A DNA stretch of 52,225 nt from Nocardia cyriacigeorgica NBRC 100375 (lineage in GTDB: Bacteria > Actinomycetota > Actinomycetes > Mycobacteriales > Mycobacteriaceae). Shown here one piece after another: positions 29,647 to 36,519 of this stretch. The stretch is taken from assembly GCF_000308555.1 (NCBI RefSeq), contig NZ_BAFY01000029.1, positions 1 through 52,225 of the forward strand. Reading direction: 5' to 3'. The stretch's first letter is position 1; the number at the start of each line of letters is the position of its first letter. Both the position numbers and the translations under genes were made by a program. The notes beneath the pieces are model-generated. The model had not been told where the DNA came from and did not search any database. It worked only from the letters and a program-made list of their open reading frames with translations.

Positions 29647-29726
29647 ATCCGTGCACGAAACGCCGCGCGGCCGCGACACCCGGTAAAGAACGCGCAAAGG
29701 CGCCTTACCCCCGTACAATTCGGCTC

Positions 29727-30005
29727 GTGGTGATACCCAATCAGCCCATCGGTCAGACGATCGAGCACCCGCGGGCGACCATGGTGCTGGTGCTCGGCGC
29801 CGCGAGTCTGATGTGCTGTGGGGTCCTCGGGCCGGTGGCCTGGGCGCTGGGCAAACAGGCGCTCGACCAGATCAACGATTCCGGCGGTGCGTTGAGTGGC
29901 CGCGCGCAGGTGATGGTCGGCTACATCCTCGGCGTCATCGGCACCATCATGATGATCATCTGGGCGCTGCTGTTCCTGCTGATCCTGCTGGGCGGCAACG
30001 CCTAG
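29727..30005 (+). CDS. Small DUF4190 membrane protein
   Basis: A 92-residue protein with two hydrophobic segments (about residues 18-40 and 63-88), joined by the loop GKQALDQINDSGGALSGR, a typical DUF4190 pattern. The function is unknown. TACAAT (29714-29719) lies seven bases before the GTG at 29727 and there is no ribosome binding site, so translation from a leaderless mRNA is likely. GTG 29730 is an alternative. It converges on the enoyl-CoA hydratase gene. Confidence 0.78.
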   Translation: MVIPNQPIGQTIEHPRATMVLVLGAASLMCCGVLGPVAWALGKQALDQINDSGGALSGRAQVMVGYILGVIGTIMMIIWALLFLLILLGGNA

Positions 30006-30018
30006 CGGGGATCGTCGC

Positions 30019-30828
30019 TCAGTGCAGGCTCGGACGCTCCGGTTCGTCCGGGTGGTCCCAGGCCGGCCATTCCTCGGAGATGGACCCGGACCACTCCGGC
30101 TGACGCCGCTCCCGGAACGCCGTCATCGCCTCGCCGCCATCGATGCTCTTGGCGACGTGCTGATTCAGCTCGGTCTCCAACCGCCCGACCACCGACGGCG
30201 CCATATCCATGCTCTCCCACAGCAGCCGCTTGGACAGCGCGGCCGTCAGCGGGGCCGAGCCATTGGCGATATCGTGCGCGACCGCCAGCGCCGTCGGCAG
30301 CACCTCACCGCCGGGCAGGCAGGCATTGGCCAGGCCCATCGCCTTGGCCTCCTCGCCGTCGAAGGTGCGGCCGGTGAGCAGGATGTCGGCGGCATTGGCG
30401 AGGCCGGCCAGCCGCGGCAGGGTCCAGTGCGCGTAACCGTCGGCGAGCACACCGCGGCGCACCTGGCTCAGCCCGTATACCGCGTCGTCGGCGAGGTAGC
30501 GCAGATCGCATTGCAATGCCAGCGCCAGGCCGATCCCGACGGCGTGCCCGTTCACCGCGGCGATCACCGGCTTACGTACCCGGAACGGCGGCGGGTCGAT
30601 GGTGCCGGTGACCCCGCCGACCCGGTCGGACAGATCCGCGCCCGCGCAGAACGCGGGCGGGGTGCCGGTGATGACGACGACGCGGATGGCGTCCTCGATA
30701 TCGCAGCGCTGCAGGGCCGCGCTGAGCTCGGCGATCATCGCCGGGGTGAAGGCGTTCTGCTGAGCGGGGCGATTCAGGGTGAGGACGGCGATGCCCGCGG
30801 AGACATCGACGAGCAGTTCCGAACTCAT
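30019..30828 (-). CDS. Enoyl-CoA hydratase/isomerase family protein
   Basis: A 269-residue crotonase-fold enzyme. It has the oxyanion-hole segments AFCAGADLSDRVGG (near residue 60) and NGHAVGIGLALALQCDLRY (near 100). The helix that normally offers catalytic Glu residues reads LSQVRRGVLADGYAHW, and I cannot place a standard Glu pair there, so the reaction could differ from hydration. It lies 52 bases downstream of an acyl-CoA dehydrogenase on the same strand, so both likely act on one acyl-CoA. The substrate is unknown. Confidence 0.85.
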   Translation of the reverse strand: MSSELLVDVSAGIAVLTLNRPAQQNAFTPAMIAELSAALQRCDIEDAIRVVVITGTPPAFCAGADLSDRVGGVTGTIDPPPFRVRKPVIAAVNGHAVGIGLALALQCDLRYLADDAVYGLSQVRRGVLADGYAHWTLPRLAGLANAADILLTGRTFDGEEAKAMGLANACLPGGEVLPTALAVAHDIANGSAPLTAALSKRLLWESMDMAPSVVGRLETELNQHVAKSIDGGEAMTAFRERRQPEWSGSISEEWPAWDHPDEPERPSLH

Positions 30829-30880
30829 GCCTTGGATCGTAGACGACCCCGCCCGGCCCGGTGGGCGCTCGGCGAGGTGC

Positions 30881-32053
30881 TCACGGGCGCAGGATCTTGC
30901 GGCCGATGGCGTACTTGTGCACCTCGGTCGGCCCGTCGTAGAGCCGGAACGCGCGCATATCGCGGAAGATCATCTCCACCACGGTCTCGTCGCTGATGCC
31001 GATGCCGCCGAGCACCTGCACGCAGCGGTCGGTGACCTTGAACAGTTCCTCGGAGACGAAGGCCTTGGCCACCGAACTCTCGTGCCGCGCCTTCTCACCC
31101 TGATCCATCAGCCAGCAGGCGTGCCAGATCGTCAACCGGCACTGGTGCAGGGCGATCTCGTTGTCGGCCAGCATGAACGACACGCCCTGGTGTTCGCCGA
31201 TGGTCTTGCCGAACGCGGTCCTGGTCTTGGCGTGCTCGACCGCGATGCTGTGCGCGCGCTCGGCCGCACCCAGCCAGCGCATGCAGTGGGTGAGCCGGGC
31301 CGGGGCGAGCCGCAGCTGGGCGTAACGCAGCGCCTGACCGGACTCACCGAGCAGCGCGTCCTTGGGCAGGGTCAGCTGATCGAACCGCACTACGCCGTGC
31401 CCGGCGACGTAGTTGCGGTCCATGGTGTTCATGGTGCGTTCGATGACGATGCCCGGCTGATCGCCGTCGGTGAGGAACAGCGTCGGCCCCGCGGGCAGGT
31501 GCGGGTTCTCGGCGAGGCGGGCCATGATGATCCAGGTCTTGGCGCCGTTCGCGCCGGTGATCAGCCATTTGCGGCCATTGATGGTGAAGTTCTCGCCGTC
31601 GAAGGTGGCGGTGGTGGCCAGCTGGTTGGGGTCCGAACCCGCGCCGCCGGGTTCGGTCATGGCGAACACCGAACGCTGGTGGCCGTTGATCACCGGCATC
31701 AGGTAGCGCTCGGTCTGCTCCGGGTTCGCGATCTTGGACAGCAGGAACATGTTGCCCTCGTCGGGCGCGGCGCAGTTCATCGCGATGGGGCCGAGCGTGG
31801 ACCAGCCCGCCGCCTCATACAGCACCGCCTGCTCGACATGGGTGAGCCCGCGCCCGCCGAGTGCCTCGGGCGCCTGGATGGTCAGCAGCTTCTCCGCCCG
31901 CGCCAGCTCGACCAGCTCCTGCCGCAGCTCATCGGTCGGTCCGTGTGCGGTGAGCCGTGGGTCGCGCTCGAACGGCACGATCTTCTCGGTGACGAACCGG
32001 CGGATCCGATCGCGCTCGGCGGCGAGGTCGGCGGGGATGCTGAAGTCGATCAT
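30881..32053 (-). CDS. Acyl-CoA dehydrogenase
   Basis: A 390-residue FAD enzyme that makes the alpha,beta double bond of an acyl-CoA. Visible motifs are the N-terminal helical domain, FAMTEPGGAGSDPNQLAT with the FAD/substrate loop, the KWLITGANGA strand, and the C-terminal VQVLGGIGISDETVVEMIFRD and RLYDGPTEVHKYAIGR, where Glu after Thr is the likely catalytic base. It is first in a two-gene unit with the enoyl-CoA hydratase. It belongs to the broad FadE group; chain length is not predictable. GGTGA precedes the ATG at 32053. Confidence 0.92.
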   Translation of the reverse strand: MIDFSIPADLAAERDRIRRFVTEKIVPFERDPRLTAHGPTDELRQELVELARAEKLLTIQAPEALGGRGLTHVEQAVLYEAAGWSTLGPIAMNCAAPDEGNMFLLSKIANPEQTERYLMPVINGHQRSVFAMTEPGGAGSDPNQLATTATFDGENFTINGRKWLITGANGAKTWIIMARLAENPHLPAGPTLFLTDGDQPGIVIERTMNTMDRNYVAGHGVVRFDQLTLPKDALLGESGQALRYAQLRLAPARLTHCMRWLGAAERAHSIAVEHAKTRTAFGKTIGEHQGVSFMLADNEIALHQCRLTIWHACWLMDQGEKARHESSVAKAFVSEELFKVTDRCVQVLGGIGISDETVVEMIFRDMRAFRLYDGPTEVHKYAIGRKILRP

Positions 32054-32184
32054 CAGTGGTCACCTTTGCTAGGGGGTGCGTTCGATGAGCATACGAAACC
32101 GTCGCGCGCATACTGAAGGCACATGCCATCAAACTTCGCCGATCGACTGTTCAGCAGTATTTGCGCAGGTGAGGCGGCGCATGG

Positions 32185-32610
32185 CTAGTGCTGTGACGGA
32201 GAAGGCTCGCCGGGTCGATCAGTGGCTCGGCGCCGGGCCTGCTCGATCTCGTTGATGTGGTCCTCGGTCCACTGCCGCAGCGCCGTGATGGGCTCGGCCA
32301 GACTGCGTCCGAGCGCGGTGAGGTCGTATTCGACCCGCGGCGGGATGGTGGGGTAAACGGTGCGGGTGATGAACCCGTCGCCCTCGAGGCTGCGCAGGGT
32401 CTGCGTCAGCATCTTCTGCGAGACGCCCTCGATGCGCCGGCTCAAATCGGTATAGCGCATGGTGCCCTCGAGCAGGGCATCCACGACGAGGACCGTCCAC
32501 TTGCCGGCGATGTGATCGAGCACCTGGCGGGTCGGGCACTTCGCCGAGTAGACGTCGGCCGGCAGCCCGGAGGACTCCACAATCGTCTGCATAGGAGGAG
32601 AGTAACGCAC
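32185..32610 (-). CDS. HxlR-family transcription regulator
   Basis: A winged-helix regulator of 141 residues from GTG 32610, or 135 from ATG 32592. The HxlR signature is clear: CPTRQVLDHIAGKWTVLVVDALLEGTMRYTDLSRRIEGVSQKMLTQTLRSLE in order, with a single Cys26 that in relatives senses electrophiles or oxidants. It is divergent from a nitroreductase, the usual partner, and a perfect palindrome spans its start (32607-32620). Neither start has a convincing ribosome binding site. Confidence 0.92.
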   Translation of the reverse strand: MRYSPPMQTIVESSGLPADVYSAKCPTRQVLDHIAGKWTVLVVDALLEGTMRYTDLSRRIEGVSQKMLTQTLRSLEGDGFITRTVYPTIPPRVEYDLTALGRSLAEPITALRQWTEDHINEIEQARRRATDRPGEPSPSQH

Positions 32611-32660
32611 TAATTAGTGCCTTCTTCCCAGAAGCGAGTCACTCTCCGATAGTTAGTGGC
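32607..32660 (+). promoter_or_regulatory. HxlR operator candidates
   Basis: GCACTAATTAGTGC (32607-32620) is a perfect 14-base palindrome. A related half, TAGTTAGTGGC (32650-32660), lies directly before the nitroreductase ATG and matches TAATTAGTGC in direct orientation. A -10-like GATAGT (32648-32653) overlaps this second copy, so repression by HxlR is plausible. Confidence 0.7.
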
Positions 32661-33326
32661 ATGACAACCCACACCATGTCTGTCGCCGAAGCCATCCGCA
32701 CTCGCCGCACCGTCCGCCACTACCGACCCGACGCCATCCCCGCGACCGCGATCGAGGCACTCCTCGCGCTCGCCATCGAGGCCCCGACCAGCTGGAATCT
32801 CCAGGACCGGTCCATCGTCGCCATCGCCAGTGACGAGGGTCGCGCGGGTCTGACCTGGGCCACCGGTGGGCAGCCACAACCACAGGAAGCACCGCTCATG
32901 CTCGTCTTCGTCGCCGAGCCGCAGTCCTGGCGCGAGGACCGCAGTGACGTCTACGAACAGGCCCGCCGCAACGGAGCGTGGAACGACGAGTTCGTCAGGA
33001 TGTTCTCCGCGGCATCGCAAACCTTCCAAACCGACCTGGAGGAGCGTGGCCTGCTGCGGGAGTACGCGATCAAGGACGCGATGATCGCGGCCAGTTACGT
33101 GATGCTCGCCGCCACGGATATGGGGCTCGCCTCGTCACCGATGAACGGCTGGGACGAAGCAGCGGTGAAGAAGGTGATCGGCATCGAAGACCGCGACGAC
33201 CTCGCCATCGCCCTGCTGATGTCCATCGGCTACCCGGCCGAGCAGCGTCGCCATCCCGGCCGCCGGGCCCGGGAACGCAATGTGTTCCACGAATCTTATG
33301 GATCGTCCGTGACCCACCGGCGGTGA
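32661..33326 (+). CDS. Nitroreductase family protein
   Basis: A 221-residue FMN-dependent NAD(P)H oxidoreductase. The N-terminal AIRTRRTVRHYRPDAIP binds the FMN phosphate, and APTSWNLQDRSIVAI and AATDMGLASSPMNGWD are family motifs. Such enzymes reduce nitro groups, quinones or flavins. The ATG at 32661 seems leaderless, because GATAGT lies seven bases before it and no ribosome binding site is present; ATG 32676 is an alternative start. The divergent HxlR gene is the probable regulator. Confidence 0.9.
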   Translation: MTTHTMSVAEAIRTRRTVRHYRPDAIPATAIEALLALAIEAPTSWNLQDRSIVAIASDEGRAGLTWATGGQPQPQEAPLMLVFVAEPQSWREDRSDVYEQARRNGAWNDEFVRMFSAASQTFQTDLEERGLLREYAIKDAMIAASYVMLAATDMGLASSPMNGWDEAAVKKVIGIEDRDDLAIALLMSIGYPAEQRRHPGRRARERNVFHESYGSSVTHRR

Positions 33327-33406
33327 CGCGACGCTGTCAGCGGAGGTCGGCGTTCTGTCGGCGCGTTTTCAACGGCAGCCGCGGCGCCCCGGCCGTCGAG
33401 CGCCGG

Positions 33407-34285
33407 TCAGACCGCCGACCGGACCCGCGCCGCTTGCCTGCGGCGGGTGCCGACCACACGGCAGACGATGTAGATCAGGAACGACAGTCCGGTGACGAAG
33501 GTCGAGACCGGTACGCCGGGTGCGAGGGAGAGCAGGATGCCGCCGACGGCCGCGATTTCGGCGAACACCACCGTCAGGACGGTGGCGCGGGCCGGGCTCG
33601 CGGTGAGTTGGGCGGCGGCGGCCGCGGGGGTGATCAGCAGGGCGAGCACGAGCAGGGCGCCGACGATCTGGACGCCGAAGGCCGCGGTGATGCCGAGCAG
33701 CACCGCGAACACGATCGACAGCGCCCGCACCGGTACCCCGCGGGCCACCGCGACGTCGGGGTCGGAGCTGGCGAACAGCAGCGGGCGGTAGACGAAGGCC
33801 AGCACCGCGAGCACCCCGGCGGTGCAGACCGCGAGCAGCCCGAGCCCGCTGTTGCCGACGCTGACCACCTGCCCGGTGAGCAGCGAGAATTTCGACCCGG
33901 CGCGGTCGGGCCCGAGCCACAGGAACAGCACCGAGAGCCCGAGGCCGAACGAGAGCACTACCGCGATCACCGAATCGCGTTCGCGCGCTTTGGTTCCCAG
34001 CACACCGAACAGCACCGCCGCCACCACCGAACCGGCGATGGCGCCGAGCCCGACGCCGATGCCGGCCAGTAGCGCCGCCGCCGCACCGGTCAGCGACAGC
34101 TCGCTGGTGCCGTGCACCGCGAACGACATCTGCCTGCTGATGATCAGCGGCCCGATCACCCCGGCCAGCAATCCCAGCAGCGCGGCGGCGATCACCGCCT
34201 GCTGCACGAAGTCGTAGGACAGCAGGTTCGCGGTGGTGGAGAAGTCGAACATCTTCGACACCACGTCGGCGAGCTTGTCGTTCAC
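33407..34285 (-). CDS. Zinc/manganese ABC transporter permease
   Basis: A 292-residue ABC-3 family permease (ZnuB/TroC type) with eight or more hydrophobic segments. The pattern FVQQAVIAAALLGLLAGVIGPLIISRQMSFAVHGTSELSLTGAAAA, in part, near residues 27-72, is characteristic, including the cytoplasmic loop that contacts the ATPase. It overlaps the ATPase gene by four bases (ATGA) and is the last of three genes (binding protein, ATPase, permease). Zinc is favoured because of the Zur-like box upstream of the operon. Confidence 0.92.
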   Translation of the reverse strand: MNDKLADVVSKMFDFSTTANLLSYDFVQQAVIAAALLGLLAGVIGPLIISRQMSFAVHGTSELSLTGAAAALLAGIGVGLGAIAGSVVAAVLFGVLGTKARERDSVIAVVLSFGLGLSVLFLWLGPDRAGSKFSLLTGQVVSVGNSGLGLLAVCTAGVLAVLAFVYRPLLFASSDPDVAVARGVPVRALSIVFAVLLGITAAFGVQIVGALLVLALLITPAAAAAQLTASPARATVLTVVFAEIAAVGGILLSLAPGVPVSTFVTGLSFLIYIVCRVVGTRRRQAARVRSAV

Positions 34286-35457
34286 CGGCGCGCCTCGCTG
34301 TCACCGTCGAGCGCGCGGACCGGGCTGCCGGGTCCGGCGTTGGATGCGCTGTCGCCATCGGCCGAGTGCGGATGACCCGATTCGCCGAGTGGGCGCGGGG
34401 TATCGGCCCCGGAACCGGCGGCGGTCGTGGAGCCGGTGGCGGCGAGCCCACTGCCGGCCGCCGTGGTCTCCTTGCTGCGTGGGCGCGGCGCCGAGTGCGG
34501 AGTCCCCGGTTCGCCGTGGCAATGTGCGCCGGCGGCACCGAGAGCGTCCATGGTGTCGCCCGTCCCGACGACGACCAGCCGCCCGCGCACCCGCAGCACA
34601 TCAACCTCGGTCTGGTACAGCTCGGACAGCACCTCGGAGGTCATCACCTCGTCCGGTGTGCCGATCCGGAACTTGCCGTCCACCAGGTACAGCACCCGGT
34701 CCACCAGCGGCAGGATCGGGTTGATCTCGTGGGTCACGAACAGCACGGCGGTGTCGTGGGTGCGGCGGCGCCGGTCGATCAGTTCCGACACCAGGCGCTG
34801 GTTCGCCAGGTCCAGGCTCAGCAGCGGTTCGTCGCACAGCAGCACCCGCGGATCGCCGACCAGCGCCTGCGCCACCCGCAGCCGCTGCTGCTCACCACCG
34901 GACATGCTCTCCAACGGCGCGTCTGCGAACGCCTGCGCGCCCACATCGGCCACCGCCGCGGCGACCTTGCGCTTACGCTCGCGACGGGTGCGCCACCCCA
35001 GCCCCCACCTGTGCCCGTCCACTCCGAGCCCAACCAGATCGGTGCCACGCAGCTGCACACCGGCGTCGATGGTCTTCTGCTGCGGGATGTAACCGATATC
35101 CGGATGCCCCGCGCGCGCCGGCACGCCGGCGATCTCGGCGCTACCCGAGCTCAACCCGAGCTGGCCGAGCAAAACCTTCAGCAGCGAGGTCTTCCCGGAC
35201 CCGTTGGGCCCAAGAATCGCGATGAACTCACCGGGCGCCACTTCGAGATCGAGGCCCTGCCACAGCGTCCGCTCCCCGAACGACAGGCGTGCCGAATCGA
35301 GCTTGATCGCGGGCGTGTGGGCCGGCTGTGTCGTCGACGCGGCGGCGGCCGGCGCGCCTCCGCCGGCCGGTGCCGCGGTGTCAGCCGACGACCCGGTCAG
35401 CTCCGGCTCGCCCAGCTCCACCCGATCGGCCTCATCGACCCGACGTTCGGCGCGCAT
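34282..35457 (-). CDS. Zinc/manganese ABC transporter ATP-binding protein with long tails
   Basis: A 391-residue ATPase; the core is about 240 residues. It has Walker A GPNGSGKTSLLK, the signature MSGGEQQRLRVAQAL and Walker B LLCDEPLLSLD. The first 50 residues are a Glu/Ala/Pro linker and the last 100 residues are a Gly/Ser/Ala/Thr-rich tail with several His (AHCHGEPGTPHS and GESGHPHSADGD), perhaps a metal-binding reserve. The tail ends exactly in the ATGA overlap with the permease. The ATG at 35457 lies five bases after the binding-protein stop. A shorter start inside the linker cannot be excluded. Confidence 0.88.
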   Translation of the reverse strand: MRAERRVDEADRVELGEPELTGSSADTAAPAGGGAPAAAASTTQPAHTPAIKLDSARLSFGERTLWQGLDLEVAPGEFIAILGPNGSGKTSLLKVLLGQLGLSSGSAEIAGVPARAGHPDIGYIPQQKTIDAGVQLRGTDLVGLGVDGHRWGLGWRTRRERKRKVAAAVADVGAQAFADAPLESMSGGEQQRLRVAQALVGDPRVLLCDEPLLSLDLANQRLVSELIDRRRRTHDTAVLFVTHEINPILPLVDRVLYLVDGKFRIGTPDEVMTSEVLSELYQTEVDVLRVRGRLVVVGTGDTMDALGAAGAHCHGEPGTPHSAPRPRSKETTAAGSGLAATGSTTAAGSGADTPRPLGESGHPHSADGDSASNAGPGSPVRALDGDSEARR

Positions 35458-35462
35458 GTGAA

Positions 35463-36356
35463 TCAGTCCAGTGCCGAAGCGATGGCGCGTGCGTTGTCGG
35501 TCTGCCAGGTGACGTAGTCGACCCCGGCGGGCAGCGTTTCGGTCACCTCGACCACCGGGATCCCGGCCGCCTCGGCCTGGGCGCGCAGTTCCTTGCTGGT
35601 GTTGTCCTCGGTCTGCACGTTGTAGACCATGGCGCGAACCTGCTTGCCGGTGATCAGGTCGCGGGTGGCGGCGACGGCGGCGGGCGCGGGATCGGTTTCC
35701 TGCTCGATCGCTTCCTGGTACTCGTGCGGGGTCACGTCCTGTGCACCGGCGTCGAGCAACAGATAGTGCGCGAGCGGCTCGGTCTGCATGATCGGGGCGC
35801 CCGGGTGCGCGGTGCGCGTGGGAGTGGTGTAGGAGCGCACGCCGTTGAGGCTGTCTTTGAACGCGGCCGCGCGGTCGGTGTATCCGGTGGCATTGTCGGG
35901 GTCGATCTCGCCGAGGGCCTGGGCGATGCGGTCGGCGACTACCGCGACGGTGTCGATGTCGTACCAGACGTGCTCGTTCTCGTCGTCGCGGATATCGTCG
36001 GCACGCGACTCGAAGGCGTTGACGGCACGTTTGCCGGTGCCGTCGATGGCCTTGTCGATGAATTCGTCGTACCCGCCGCCGTTGTAGACGACCAGATCGG
36101 CGTCGGTGATCGCGGCCGACTCGATGGCCGAGGTTTCGTGCGAATGCGGGTCGCCCGCGGGGTCGGTGATGATCGATTCGACCTCGGCGTCGGGCCCGGC
36201 GACGGTAGCCGCGATATTGCCCCAGACGTTGGTGGAGGCGACGACCGACGGCTTATCCGAGGCGTCGTCGGAGCCGGTGCCGCAGGCGGTGAGGCTCAGT
36301 GCGGTCGCCAGACCCACCGCGACGGTTGCGAAGGTGGTGGCAGATCTGGTTTTCAC
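35463..36356 (-). CDS. Metal ABC transporter substrate-binding lipoprotein
   Basis: A 297-residue lipoprotein of the ZnuA/TroA cluster. The signal peptide ends in the lipobox L-T-A-Cys25. Candidate metal ligands are His in DPHSHET (near residue 85), in NEHVWYDID (near 135) and an Asp/Glu near the C-terminus; the YVTWQTDNARAIASAL end is typical. The GTG at 36356 gives a standard signal peptide; the longer frame would cross the Zur-like box. It is first in the three-gene importer operon. Confidence 0.9.
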   Translation of the reverse strand: MKTRSATTFATVAVGLATALSLTACGTGSDDASDKPSVVASTNVWGNIAATVAGPDAEVESIITDPAGDPHSHETSAIESAAITDADLVVYNGGGYDEFIDKAIDGTGKRAVNAFESRADDIRDDENEHVWYDIDTVAVVADRIAQALGEIDPDNATGYTDRAAAFKDSLNGVRSYTTPTRTAHPGAPIMQTEPLAHYLLLDAGAQDVTPHEYQEAIEQETDPAPAAVAATRDLITGKQVRAMVYNVQTEDNTSKELRAQAEAAGIPVVEVTETLPAGVDYVTWQTDNARAIASALD

Positions 36357-36378
36357 GCGGGCTCCCGGAAAGCTTAAT

Positions 36379-36391
36379 GGAAATCGTTTCC
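36379..36391 (-). promoter_or_regulatory. Zur-like operator of the metal importer
   Basis: Read on the minus strand, GGAAACGATTTCC is a 13-base palindrome (GGAAA-N3-TTTCC) in an AT-rich stretch, 23 bases before the GTG of the binding-protein gene. It resembles the actinobacterial Zur box TGAAAATGATTTTCA, which supports zinc repression of the operon. Confidence 0.65.
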
Positions 36392-36463
36392 GTTTTACTT
36401 TATCAGGGCGTTTCTGCGGATACGAACCGAATCCGTGTGATCTGTGTTCCCCGGACGTGGAAC

Positions 36464-36508
36464 GGCCCACGTCGCGGCGACCGGCGGGCGGCCGCCGCGA
36501 CGTGGGCC
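36464..36508 (-). terminator. Terminator of the trehalose-phosphatase/GH15 gene
   Basis: GGCCCACGTCGCGGCG (36464-36479) and CGCCGCGACGTGGGCC (36493-36508) form a perfect 16-bp stem with a 13-base loop, 11 bases past the stop of the minus-strand gene. No T-tract follows. Confidence 0.75.
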
Positions 36509-36519
36509 ATGGTCCGCGA

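Noticed and set aside
35463..36470. Longer start of the metal-binding lipoprotein
   Set aside because: It would cover the Zur-like box and place the signal peptide 38 residues inside the protein.
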